Of a DNA stretch of 64,000 nt, positions 42,528-51,808 are shown piece after piece. The translations under genes and the position numbers were made by a program. The stretch comes from Bacteroidota bacterium. Its GTDB lineage: Bacteria > Bacteroidota > Bacteroidia > Chitinophagales > Chitinophagaceae. The stretch covers positions 1-64,000 of the forward strand of contig JAGWRO010000093.1 of the NCBI GenBank assembly GCA_028876495.1, written 5' to 3'. Below the pieces are notes generated by a model that had not been told where the DNA came from, made no database searches, and saw only the letters and a list, made by a program, of their open reading frames with translations. Positions within the stretch are counted from its first letter, which is position 1, and the number at the start of each line of letters is the position of its first letter.

Positions 42528-44516
42528 ATGAAAAATATAAAATATATAATATTAGTTTGTATCGTCGTCCTGTTAGGTTCCTCTTCATGTAAAAAGTGGC
42601 TTGATGTAAATACGGATCCCGATAATCCAAACAACCAAAGTGTATTAATTCAAAACCGGTTGCCCTGGATTGAACACTTTTATCAGTACACATCTGGCGT
42701 TACCAACTATCGTACCTCATTACAGGCAGGAGTTTTCTATACCACCCTCGCGGCCGGCAATACTTTTAGCACTACATGGCAATGCTCTACCGGCAACGTT
42801 ACAACTCCCTATCAAACCTGGTTTATTGAAGTATCTTCGAATGTGATTGATTTGTATAATTCTGCTGAGAAACAAGGTGCCTATCAATATATGGCTGCGG
42901 CTGATGTCTTCCATGCATTGGGTTTTATGGAAATGCTGGATTTGTATGGCGAAATGCCCTACACACAGGCAGCAACAGGAAACCCAAGTCCTAAACCTGA
43001 TGACGGTAAAACTATTTACAACGGATGTATGGCAAAATTGAATGAAGCTATCAGCCTGTTCGGTAAAACACAGGAGGCCGGAGCACCTGCATTTGCCAGC
43101 GGAGATTTGTGGAATAACGGAGATGTTAGCAAATGGATAAAACTATGCTGGGGATTAAAAGCCAGGTACATGCTCAAGCTGTCAAAAAAATCAGACCTGT
43201 ATAATGCGGATTCTATTCTATATTGTTTGTCCAAAGGTCCACAATCTAATGCCGACAATACATTTGGGCCTGGCTACAACAACAGTACTGTAACCGATTA
43301 TTTGTACGGTGATCCTGTTGTAACAAATGGCATTTTTGATTATGCGGCGTATGGTAGTGGCCAACGTATTTCCGAGTATTATTACAACTTATTGACCAAT
43401 TTGCGTGGCTCAGGGGTAACAGATCCCAGGATGAGCAAAATTGTTCCTGCTGTCATGTCCAATATTCACCTTGATGGCAGTGGTAAGGTCATTTCTTATA
43501 CCTGGAACCGTTCAAAAGGTGTTGATTCTTATGGCCCGTCTACCCGGTTGCTGAAAGGAGGTCCTACTTCTATTGCATTAACAAGTTATGCCGCTACAAA
43601 TACTAATAAAACATATAGCATTACCGATGCAACGGACCGTGCCAACTTTATTGCCGCTCAGGACTCAGTAGGGCGACCTTACACAGTTAATGGCAATAAC
43701 GTAACAGTAACTTATCCGGCAGGCTCCATGTATATCAACAGTACGAACTACATATATGCAGGAGATACTGCTTATGTAAATCTGCGTAGTTTTGCTCTTG
43801 CTACAGGTGGAGTAGATCCATTGGATGTTGACTGGTATCCTTCAGCGGCAGCCATGGCGGCAGGAGCCGTTGGTTCCACTGGATCGTTCCAGACACGACC
43901 TGTTTCAGACCAGGATATTTTGACTTACCATGAAATGTGCTTTATTAAAGCTGAAGTTTATATGAGGAAAGGTGATAAGGGGGATGCTTATACGGCGTAT
44001 ATGAATGGTATACAGGCAAACCTGGATATGATGCAGGCTAAATTAAACGAATGGCAGGCTGAGGGTTATACTAAAACAAATCCCGATATGGCTCCAATGG
44101 ACCAAAATGATATCAATACTTATCTTTCCAGCAGTGCGGTTTGCCAGGATGCAGGTTCTTTGACTATGTCAGACATAATGCTGCAAAAATACATTGCTAT
44201 GGGTTGCAGTATTGAAAACTGGAACGATATGCGCCGGTTCGACTATAGTGCCGGTGATATAGCAAGCTTTGGCGTTGTTTACCCGGGTTATCAAAGGGGG
44301 CCCTTATTTACAGGTCAGGCTCAGTTGACAGGTGGTTCCCCAACAGATCCGAGGTATTGGATGCGCCGTTGGTATTTACCTCCAACCTACGAAATAAATT
44401 ACAACTCGGTAAATACTCTTACCTTAAATCCCCATGCCGCAGATCCAAACATTTGGAGCATGCCTGTTTGGTGGGATACTCCAACAGATGATGTGTACTA
44501 TGGATACCTCAAGTAG
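42528..44516 (+). CDS. SusD/RagB-family lipoprotein
   Basis: 662 residues; lipobox GSSSC followed by KKWLDVNTDPDNPN, which identifies the large SusD-like subfamily. The TPR core is near QYMAAADVFHALGFMEMLDL. The C-terminus has the RagB-like helix (LQKYIAMGCSIENWNDMRRF). It is the surface receptor partner of the SusC upstream. It is longer than the first SusD (456), mainly through insertions in the middle. A strong terminator follows. Confidence 0.94.
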   Translation: MKNIKYIILVCIVVLLGSSSCKKWLDVNTDPDNPNNQSVLIQNRLPWIEHFYQYTSGVTNYRTSLQAGVFYTTLAAGNTFSTTWQCSTGNVTTPYQTWFIEVSSNVIDLYNSAEKQGAYQYMAAADVFHALGFMEMLDLYGEMPYTQAATGNPSPKPDDGKTIYNGCMAKLNEAISLFGKTQEAGAPAFASGDLWNNGDVSKWIKLCWGLKARYMLKLSKKSDLYNADSILYCLSKGPQSNADNTFGPGYNNSTVTDYLYGDPVVTNGIFDYAAYGSGQRISEYYYNLLTNLRGSGVTDPRMSKIVPAVMSNIHLDGSGKVISYTWNRSKGVDSYGPSTRLLKGGPTSIALTSYAATNTNKTYSITDATDRANFIAAQDSVGRPYTVNGNNVTVTYPAGSMYINSTNYIYAGDTAYVNLRSFALATGGVDPLDVDWYPSAAAMAAGAVGSTGSFQTRPVSDQDILTYHEMCFIKAEVYMRKGDKGDAYTAYMNGIQANLDMMQAKLNEWQAEGYTKTNPDMAPMDQNDINTYLSSSAVCQDAGSLTMSDIMLQKYIAMGCSIENWNDMRRFDYSAGDIASFGVVYPGYQRGPLFTGQAQLTGGSPTDPRYWMRRWYLPPTYEINYNSVNTLTLNPHAADPNIWSMPVWWDTPTDDVYYGYLK

Positions 44517-44545
44517 TAAGAGGTTTATATATTTCCGGTTATAAT

Positions 44546-44585
44546 AAAAAGGCTGTCTCAAAATTCAAATTGAGACAGCCTTTTT
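44546..44585 (+). terminator. intrinsic terminator after SusD
   Basis: AAAAAGGCTGTCTCA (44546-44560) pairs with TGAGACAGCCTTTTT (44571-44585), a 15-bp stem with U-tract. Very strong; it may also work from the minus strand. Confidence 0.92.
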
Positions 44586-44830
44586 AGTTTTAGAAAATTG
44601 AGTAATATAATATTCATTGCAAATGATTTAAAAAGTGCTCTAACACTTGCCTTTGCCGATATGCGTTCCGGCAGATACCAATCCTGATCAAAAAATAAAG
44701 TGATTGTTACCACAATGGATGGTAGGTGAGCTGTATTAAATTTTAAAAATCAGACAGGGAATTAAAATCAGTCGTAGTTATTCTACAGTAACCTAACAAA
44801 TATTCCTGATTTTTATTTTCGGAGGAACCA
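44586..44830. other. spacer between convergent genes
   Basis: AT-rich sequence between the SusD terminator and the end of the DUF2207 gene. I see no further feature in it. Confidence 0.5.
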
Positions 44831-46555
44831 TTACCAACTGCTTCCTCCCCCACCGCCAAAACCGCCGCCGGAGAAACCTCCGCCGCCACTAAAACTGCCA
44901 CCACTAGTGCCGCTGCTGCTTGGGGCGCTGTAAAAAGTTTGCGTCATTTCATTCATTGAATGATCGAGGCTGTTCATAAACATGAGCGTATTAAAATTAG
45001 CGCTGCCATAATTTCCGTAATACCATTTTGGTGGCGGTACATCAAGTCCTTTTAATTTGTCTTTCCATTTATCTGCCATATCAAAAACAATGGCATAAGG
45101 CAAAACTTTATCAAAATAATTTTCATCCTGTTTTAAAAATTCCTGCAACCGGTCTTTTTCAACAGATTTTATAAACTCTTTAAATCCTAATAATTTTTGA
45201 TAAAGCAAGGTTCCCTTTTTTGTTTTCTTCGTCATAAAAACACCGAAAAAAACCAATATAATTCCGCTGGCAATAAGGGCGCTGCCTAACCAGAGTTTTT
45301 GCTGCCAATCATCTACCAAAGCAAAAAAACCAATTGCAGCAACAAGTATTCCCAAAAAAGGAAAAACACACCCCATGCTTCTCGAAAACATCACATAATA
45401 ATCTTCTTTATTAATTTCTGATTCAAGTTGTGATTTAGCCTTATTCATGGTTGTATAAAGTACATTTTTAAGATCACTCAGTTTTACTTTTTCGCCTGTT
45501 TCAAATATGCCATCAAACAAAGTTTTTTCAAATTGCGGCACAGTTGCGGGCAACTCTTTCAGCTTTACAAATTCGTAATCTTTTGATTTTATAATTCCTA
45601 ACAAAGAACTCTTTTCAATTTCGATTACGCGTAAATAACCTCCCGCTCCCCAGTAAGGAACCAAGGCCGTAAGATCACGCCGGTTAAGTTTATTATCGAT
45701 AATATACCCGGAAATACCTGGACTTATATTTTCAGGCGGATAATATTCTGTTTGCACCGTCACCTCTTCGTCCTTACCCCATCTTTTCCAAACCTGGTAC
45801 ATCGCTATTAATATTAAAACAGGTAGAAAAAGCCACCAAATTCCACGAAGTGTATAATTCGGTTTTATAAAAAACCCATTGGGGAAACTGATGCCAACCG
45901 TTAATCCTTCATGCGGATTTAATTTTTGTGTGGTGTAGCCGTAGAGTATTCGGTTCGCAGACCAATGGGTAAGGGTATTATTTTCCTTTGATCCAAAAAC
46001 TCCTGTGGCAACAAAATAATAAGGCGTTTCTGGAAGAGCCTGCGGTAATTCAATTTCAAAATCTACAGAATCAATTGAAGTGTACCACCCTTCACCTATT
46101 ATATTGAAATACAATTCTGAATGGTTTTTAAAAAAATTGATCGCATTGAGAATAGTATATTTAATAGTGTAATGCTGATCGCCATCAACATATTTATCGG
46201 CCGAACCGATCTTTATGTTTTCATAATCACCACTTTTGCTGGTACTGAATTTATAACCGGGGACTTTTACATTTTCAATAAAGGTTCTCGTATAGCCATT
46301 GGCGTGCATTTGCCTCTCAGCCCTTTCAACACCTGCCGGAAGTTTTTCCATTGGGTATTTATAGGGAATTGAACGTATAATTCCATGTCTTTGCTCTGTA
46401 AAATGGACGTCTAAATTTTCAGTAATATCAAGCGAAGCGTTTTTGTTTACTTTTAAATTGATATGATAATGTGTAATAGTAAAGGCTTCCTGCGCTTCAG
46501 AATATTTGCAAAAAAAAACAAAGAAAATAAGTGCAACAATTCTTTTCATTTGCAA
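44831..46555 (-). CDS. DUF2207 membrane protein
   Basis: 574 residues: signal peptide, a predicted extracytoplasmic DUF2207 beta domain (HYHINLKVNKNASLDITENL, then HGIIRSIPYKYP), one helix near 235-252, a cytoplasmic middle part, two helices near 390-435, and a C-terminal Gly/Ser-rich tail ending GGGFSGGGFGGGGGSSW. Such proteins are regularly encoded next to LemA, which is 3 bp upstream here, and the two probably form a membrane complex of unknown role. Confidence 0.92.
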   Translation of the reverse strand: MQMKRIVALIFFVFFCKYSEAQEAFTITHYHINLKVNKNASLDITENLDVHFTEQRHGIIRSIPYKYPMEKLPAGVERAERQMHANGYTRTFIENVKVPGYKFSTSKSGDYENIKIGSADKYVDGDQHYTIKYTILNAINFFKNHSELYFNIIGEGWYTSIDSVDFEIELPQALPETPYYFVATGVFGSKENNTLTHWSANRILYGYTTQKLNPHEGLTVGISFPNGFFIKPNYTLRGIWWLFLPVLILIAMYQVWKRWGKDEEVTVQTEYYPPENISPGISGYIIDNKLNRRDLTALVPYWGAGGYLRVIEIEKSSLLGIIKSKDYEFVKLKELPATVPQFEKTLFDGIFETGEKVKLSDLKNVLYTTMNKAKSQLESEINKEDYYVMFSRSMGCVFPFLGILVAAIGFFALVDDWQQKLWLGSALIASGIILVFFGVFMTKKTKKGTLLYQKLLGFKEFIKSVEKDRLQEFLKQDENYFDKVLPYAIVFDMADKWKDKLKGLDVPPPKWYYGNYGSANFNTLMFMNSLDHSMNEMTQTFYSAPSSSGTSGGSFSGGGGFSGGGFGGGGGSSW

Positions 46556-46558
46556 TAT

Positions 46559-47116
46559 TTAAAACTTAACTTCTACGTTTTTTGCTTCATCCTGGTTTTC
46601 TAATTCGTAAAACTCACGTGCAGTAAATCCAGACATGTTCGCAATAATTACACCTGGAAATTGTTGGATGGTCGTATTATAATCTCTTACAGTTGCATTG
46701 TAATAACGCCGCGCATTTCCAAGATCTCCTTCGATAGATTGTAGTGCGCTTTGCAGTTCCAGGAAATTTTGATTCGCTTTTAATTCGGGATAATTTTCCG
46801 CTACAGCCAGCAATCCTCTCAAAGCACCACCTAAAACCTGGTTAGCCTGTACGGCGCCTTGGACATCATTCGGAGGAACCGCTGCCGCTGCGTTTCGAGC
46901 CTCCGTAACCTTTTCAAAAGTTTCACGCTCATGAGCGGCATATCCTTTTACTGTGTTTACCAGGTTAGGAATAAGATCATAACGTTTCTTCAAATAAACA
47001 CGGATATCGCTCCAACTGTTATCAACTTTTATTTTAAGTTTTATAAACCCGTTGTACATGCTAATGATCCATACGATCAATAAAACTACCAGTGAAACAA
47101 TAATAATTAGTACCAT
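46559..47116 (-). CDS. lemA: LemA-family protein
   Basis: 185 residues: an N-terminal membrane helix (LIIIVSLVVLLIVWIISMYN) then the LemA helical domain with the conserved segment VDNSWSDIRVYLKKRYDLIP and NLVNTVKGYAAHERETFEKV, and GDLGNARRYYNATVRDYNT. The outside helical domain has unknown function. It is the first gene of the lemA-DUF2207 operon. Confidence 0.95.
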   Translation of the reverse strand: MVLIIIVSLVVLLIVWIISMYNGFIKLKIKVDNSWSDIRVYLKKRYDLIPNLVNTVKGYAAHERETFEKVTEARNAAAAVPPNDVQGAVQANQVLGGALRGLLAVAENYPELKANQNFLELQSALQSIEGDLGNARRYYNATVRDYNTTIQQFPGVIIANMSGFTAREFYELENQDEAKNVEVKF

Positions 47117-47235
47117 AAAAAAGTATTTTAAAATATAAAAATGAATTTGATTATTTAAAACACAATTTAAAATAAATAATAATATAAACCATGGTTAAAT
47201 TTAACTCAAAAAAATGAAAATTGATATTCAGTACA

Positions 47236-47245
47236 GTAAACAAAC
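47236..47245 (+). repeat. GTAAACAAAC motif copy
   Basis: Exact copy, preceded by A, 120 bp upstream of lemA and 44 bp after the hydroxyproline epimerase gene. See the finding on the recurring 11-mer. Confidence 0.55.
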
Positions 47246-47288
47246 TAATATCATCAATTTTTATTTTTGGGGCTCAAAATTGAATCCT

Positions 47289-48344
47289 TTAAATCACCTG
47301 GAAACCAAGCGCATAAGGATCATCTATCTCATCAATAGAAATGGTGTTGTAACCATAAATCTTTGCCCAGCCTTCTATTGACGGGCGTATAGCAGGTTTG
47401 CCCGCAACAATTAATTCTTCTTCAATGCGGCCGATAAATTTACTCCCGATAATACTTTCGTGAATAAACTCCTCTCCTTTCTTTAATTTTCCTTTTGTAT
47501 ACCATTGGGCCATACGTGCCGAAGTGCCCGTGCCGCAAGGTGAGCGGTCAATTGCTTTATCGCCATAAAAAACGGCGTTGCGGGCGGTCGAATTTTTATC
47601 CAAAACTTTCCCCGTCCATAAAATATGTGAACAGGAATTGATAGTTGGATTTTCTGGATGAATAAATTCATTTTTATCATTTATCCATTTTCTCATTTCC
47701 CTGCTCCATGAAATCAACTGGCCGGCAGAATAATTTTCAATCCCCGAAAAATTTTCCTGTACATCTACAATTGCATAAAAATTTCCTCCGTAAGAAACAT
47801 CCACTTTTAATTTTCCCAAACCAGGGCAATCTACTCCGATATTTTCTGCTGCAAGAAAGGATGGCACATTGGTAAACTTTACTGAAGAAACCTTTCTATT
47901 TTTTCGTTTATACGTAACCGTTACCAATCCCGCAGGTGTTTCCATAAGTACGACGCCAGGTATTTTTGGCTTGATTAATTCTTCTTCTATCGCAATGGTA
48001 ATTGTTCCGATCGTACCATGGCCACACATCGGAAGGCAACCACTTGTTTCAATAAATAATACGGCCACATCATTTTCAGGATCGCATGGCGGATACAAAA
48101 TACTACCACTCATCATATCGTGGCCCCGCGGTTCAAACATTAATCCTTTTCTTATCCAATCATATTCTTTTAAAAAATGTTGCCGCCTTTCACTCATCGT
48201 ATTACCTTCCAAAGCAGGCCCGCCATCGGCAACCAGGCGAACCGGATTGCCGCATGTATGCGCATCTATGCAATGAAATACAGAACCGCCAAATCGTTTT
48301 ACAGATGAATTGGGATATTTTTTTGTAATGGGTTTTGATAACAT
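47289..48344 (-). CDS. 4-hydroxyproline 2-epimerase (proline racemase family)
   Basis: 351 residues. Two catalytic cysteines act as acid and base: the first in MCGHGTIG near 103, the second in SPCGTGTSA near 263. The first step of hydroxyproline breakdown converts trans-4-hydroxy-L-proline to cis-4-hydroxy-D-proline. The adjacent 2-oxoglutarate semialdehyde dehydrogenase and DapA-type lyase genes support this substrate over proline. It is the last gene of the cluster. Confidence 0.9.
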   Translation of the reverse strand: MLSKPITKKYPNSSVKRFGGSVFHCIDAHTCGNPVRLVADGGPALEGNTMSERRQHFLKEYDWIRKGLMFEPRGHDMMSGSILYPPCDPENDVAVLFIETSGCLPMCGHGTIGTITIAIEEELIKPKIPGVVLMETPAGLVTVTYKRKNRKVSSVKFTNVPSFLAAENIGVDCPGLGKLKVDVSYGGNFYAIVDVQENFSGIENYSAGQLISWSREMRKWINDKNEFIHPENPTINSCSHILWTGKVLDKNSTARNAVFYGDKAIDRSPCGTGTSARMAQWYTKGKLKKGEEFIHESIIGSKFIGRIEEELIVAGKPAIRPSIEGWAKIYGYNTISIDEIDDPYALGFQVI

Positions 48345-48359
48345 GGAGAAAGAATAATT

Positions 48360-49844
48360 TTAATGAATCACCTCCTTTGTAAGTTCATTGTTAACTGTCC
48401 GCCAAATTCCTAATAGATTTTCATTTTTCAATTCGTCAGGCAAAAGGCTATTCGGCCAGTTTTGAAAAGCCATTGGCCTGGCAAAACGTTTAATCCCGTC
48501 TGCGCCGACAGATGTAAACCGCGAATCTGTGGTCGCCGGGAAAGGGCCGCCATGCTGCATACTGAGGCAAACCTCAACACCTGTAGGAACACCATTCAAA
48601 ATAAATCTTCCGCAAATATTTTTTACAGCTTCTATTAATTTATCATTTTCAAGAATATCTTTTTCAGTTGCCATTAATGTAGAAGTTAACTGACCTTCCA
48701 AATGTTGGGCAACGCCGACCATTTCTTTCATGTCTTTACAGGCAATTACTAAAGAATAAGGTCCGAAAACTTCCTGGTGCAAAACAGGGTTGCTGAGAAA
48801 AACTTCTCCGGTTGCAGTTGCGATGGTCGGTGTACCTTCATTTTCTTTTTTTAGAATACCTGAAACAGAAACTGTTGTTACGTTATTTTGATGCAAAGCA
48901 GTATTTCTTTTTTCCTCAAATGCTTTTGCTATTCCCGGATGCAACATTTTTGCAGGCGCAATTTTTTCTATTTCATTTCCAAGTTCAGAAATGAATTTCT
49001 GCAGATCATCGTTTTCAATTCCAATGATTAATCCCGGATTGGTACAAAATTGCCCAACACCGAGAGTAATCGAACCGGCATACGCTTTAGCAATCTCTTC
49101 TGAAGATTGTTTTAATTTTTCAGGCAATAAAAAAACGGGATTGATACTTCCCATTTCTGAAAATACAGGGATAGGAACTTTACGCTGGTTGCCCCAATCA
49201 AATAATTGTTTTCCGCCGGCAAGTGAACCTGTAAACCCAACCGCTTTTGTATATTCATGCATTACCAAAGCTTTTCCCACTTCTATTCCTGCTCCATGAA
49301 GGTGTGCAAAAATCCCTTTCGGCATATTGCATTTGTCAGCCGCTTTTAAAATTGCTCCGGCAACTTTTTCAGATGTTTCTGCGTGAGCAGGATGGGCTTT
49401 TACAATCACCGGGCAACCTGCAGCAAAGGCGCACGCAGTATCTCCGCCCGCAGTAGAATAAGCAAAAGGAAAATTACTGGCGCCAAAAACAACAACAGGC
49501 CCCAATGGTACCAACATTTTCCGGATATCAAGCTTGGGTGGATTTTTATCAGGAACGGCAGTATCTATCCTTACTTCCAGCCATTCGCCTCTTTCTGCAG
49601 CTTCGCCATATTGATTTAATTGAAAAATGGTTCTTGCTAATTCTCCCTTTAATCTTGCTTCAGGCAAATTGGTTTCTTTCATCGCTGACTGCACTAATTC
49701 ATCCTCATTATTTTTTAATTCATCCCCTATAGCTCGCATAAAATCAGCACGGGATTTTAATGGCAGTTTCCTATATTGATGAAATGCCAGCCACGCTTCT
49801 TTCATCGCACTATTTATTTCTTCTGAAGTTGCATCTGTAAACAT
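48360..49844 (-). CDS. 2,5-dioxovalerate (alpha-ketoglutarate semialdehyde) dehydrogenase
   Basis: 494 residues of the aldehyde dehydrogenase family that oxidises alpha-ketoglutarate semialdehyde to 2-oxoglutarate with NAD(P). The catalytic cysteine is in GVGQFCTNPG and the general-base glutamate in FSEMGSINPVFL; PLGPVVVFGASNFPFAYS is the cofactor-binding part of this subfamily. It gives the last step of the hydroxyproline route. The gene is 15 bp upstream of the epimerase gene and 40 bp after the DapA-family gene. Confidence 0.9.
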   Translation of the reverse strand: MFTDATSEEINSAMKEAWLAFHQYRKLPLKSRADFMRAIGDELKNNEDELVQSAMKETNLPEARLKGELARTIFQLNQYGEAAERGEWLEVRIDTAVPDKNPPKLDIRKMLVPLGPVVVFGASNFPFAYSTAGGDTACAFAAGCPVIVKAHPAHAETSEKVAGAILKAADKCNMPKGIFAHLHGAGIEVGKALVMHEYTKAVGFTGSLAGGKQLFDWGNQRKVPIPVFSEMGSINPVFLLPEKLKQSSEEIAKAYAGSITLGVGQFCTNPGLIIGIENDDLQKFISELGNEIEKIAPAKMLHPGIAKAFEEKRNTALHQNNVTTVSVSGILKKENEGTPTIATATGEVFLSNPVLHQEVFGPYSLVIACKDMKEMVGVAQHLEGQLTSTLMATEKDILENDKLIEAVKNICGRFILNGVPTGVEVCLSMQHGGPFPATTDSRFTSVGADGIKRFARPMAFQNWPNSLLPDELKNENLLGIWRTVNNELTKEVIH

Positions 49845-49884
49845 TTTGTATATTTTTTTGGGTAAAAAAATCCGACCCAGGTTA

Positions 49885-50805
49885 TTAAATCTCTATTGAC
49901 AAATAATCAGGAAGTTCCGGACGGGTCGCCATTCCATCATTGATAATTTTTAAAATCGTTTCACGCTCCTCTCCTTCCAAAATAAGCCGCGGAGCTCGTA
50001 CAGCCTCACTTCCAATACCTTCCTGCTCTTCTGCCAGTTTTATATATTGCAACAGTTTTGGGTGAATATCCATTTCGAGCAAAGGCATAAACCAACGATA
50101 AATTTTGGTAGCTTCTTCAATCCGCCCTGCTTTCACCAACCGGTAAATCGCTACGGTTTCTTTTGGAAAAGCACAAACTAATCCTGCTACCCAGCCATCA
50201 GCACCAAGGCAAAGTTCCTCCATCGCCAGCGTGTCTACTCCGCATAAAATTTTGTAGCGATTTCCAAAGCGATTTCTTAACCTGGTAACATTAGTTACGT
50301 CCCTTGTAGATTCTTTTATCGCCTGGATATTTTTACATTCTTCTAATTCATCAAACATCTCCAAAGTGATCAATATCTTATAATCTATAGGATTATTATA
50401 AATTATTATTGGCAAATCAGTAGCGTTGGCAATGGTTTTAAACCATTGAACGGTTTCCCTGTGATCGCTCTTATAACGCATAGGTGGCAAAGCCATCAAA
50501 CCCTGAGCTCCCCAATGTTTGGCATACTCTGACTGTTGCAAGGCTTCCCTCGTACTCCCTTCCGCGATGTTTAAAATCACAGGTATTTTTCCATCCACTT
50601 TTTCAAGAGCAAACTTTACCAATTTTCCTTTTTCTTCTGTAGAAAGAACACTTGACTCTCCTAATGTTCCTCCCAAAATAATGCCACCAATACCCGCATC
50701 TAATTGCGCTTTTAAATTTTTTGCAAACAAGTCAAGGTCAAGTTCATCCGATGATGTAAACTTCGTAGTAAGTGCGGGGTAAATCCCTTTCCAGTTAACT
50801 TCCAT
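49885..50805 (-). CDS. DapA-family lyase, probable pyrroline-4-hydroxy-2-carboxylate deaminase
   Basis: 306 residues with the Schiff-base lysine in IQAIKESTRD near 168, the tyrosine of IIIYNNPIDY near 138, and the GGTLGESSVLS loop near 46. The DHDPS/NAL superfamily includes the enzyme converting 1-pyrroline-4-hydroxy-2-carboxylate to alpha-ketoglutarate semialdehyde. Its place before the semialdehyde dehydrogenase and epimerase supports that role; other aldolase functions are not excluded. Confidence 0.87.
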   Translation of the reverse strand: MEVNWKGIYPALTTKFTSSDELDLDLFAKNLKAQLDAGIGGIILGGTLGESSVLSTEEKGKLVKFALEKVDGKIPVILNIAEGSTREALQQSEYAKHWGAQGLMALPPMRYKSDHRETVQWFKTIANATDLPIIIYNNPIDYKILITLEMFDELEECKNIQAIKESTRDVTNVTRLRNRFGNRYKILCGVDTLAMEELCLGADGWVAGLVCAFPKETVAIYRLVKAGRIEEATKIYRWFMPLLEMDIHPKLLQYIKLAEEQEGIGSEAVRAPRLILEGEERETILKIINDGMATRPELPDYLSIEI

Positions 50806-50854
50806 AATTTTATTTTTAATCAGGTTCTAATTGCAAAATTTATGCAGTTTTTTT

Positions 50855-51607
50855 TTAAAATAATCTTGAAATGCCTTTTTCAAAAAATCCCCAGAAAGCT
50901 TTTTTGGGTTTCATGTATTTCAATCCAAACGCCATGATGCTTTTTTCTTTGATGTATTTGATAGCATCAGGAATAGAATCGGTGAGGTAATAAAGTTTGG
51001 CTTCATGTTCGGATATAGTTCCCGCTTCCAGCATTTTTTGATTATGCTCTATAATATTCCGATAAAAATCTTTATCAAAAATGATAATAGGAAACATTTC
51101 CATCTTTCTTGTTTCGATCAAAGTAATGGTTCCGAAAAACTCATCTAAAGTTCCAAATCCACCGGGCATTACCATGAAGGCATAAGAATATTTTATCAAC
51201 AGCATTTTCCTCAGAAAAAAATATTTGATATCTACCCACTTATCAAGATACGGATTGTGATGTTGTTCCTTAGGTAGTATAATATTACAACCCACACTTC
51301 TTCCGCCTACATCTTTAGCACCGCGGTTGGCAGCTTCCATAATACCCGGTCCACCGCCGGTCATAATGGTGAATCCCAACTTCGCAATTTCTCCTGAAAG
51401 CTCTCTTGCCTGTTTGTAAAAAGGGTGATCTTCCTTAAAACGCGCCGAACCAAAAACGGTAACACACGGGCCTACAAAATGCAATGCCCGGAAGCCTTTT
51501 ATAAACTCAAAAAAAACGCTTACTGCATATTTAAAATTTTTCCAACGACTTTGAGGCCCTTCAAAAAACTGGATTTCTTTTTTATTATTTTTATCTTGCT
51601 GTTCCAT
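50855..51607 (-). CDS. LOG-family nucleotide-binding protein (TIGR00730)
   Basis: 250 residues with the signature GGGPGIMEAANRGA near 82-95 and PGGFGTLDEFF near 146-156, which define the cytokinin-riboside 5'-monophosphate phosphoribohydrolase (LOG) and lysine decarboxylase-like family. In bacteria these enzymes cleave nucleoside monophosphates to base and ribose phosphate. It is 49 bp upstream of the hydroxyproline genes, on the same strand; functional linkage is not evident. Confidence 0.9.
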   Translation of the reverse strand: MEQQDKNNKKEIQFFEGPQSRWKNFKYAVSVFFEFIKGFRALHFVGPCVTVFGSARFKEDHPFYKQARELSGEIAKLGFTIMTGGGPGIMEAANRGAKDVGGRSVGCNIILPKEQHHNPYLDKWVDIKYFFLRKMLLIKYSYAFMVMPGGFGTLDEFFGTITLIETRKMEMFPIIIFDKDFYRNIIEHNQKMLEAGTISEHEAKLYYLTDSIPDAIKYIKEKSIMAFGLKYMKPKKAFWGFFEKGISRLF

Positions 51608-51718
51608 TCTTTTTCTTCAAACTTAATTGATTTGCCATTTCCTTCATAGAAATATTAAATAAAAAAAATAAAATTATCAGTGGTTGGGGTTTGGGGAAAA
51701 TAAAAAATCACCGCTTTT

Positions 51719-51728
51719 GTTTGTTTAC
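51719..51728 (-). repeat. GTAAACAAAC motif copy
   Basis: Exact copy on the minus strand, preceded by A, between the divergent LOG-family and Nramp-like genes. See the finding on the recurring 11-mer. Confidence 0.55.
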
Positions 51729-51808
51729 TACGAAAATTATTTAAGACCCTTTCTTAACTAAAGGGTTGAGTTCTTCTATTGATTAACTTACATCCACAAT
51801 TAAAAAAA

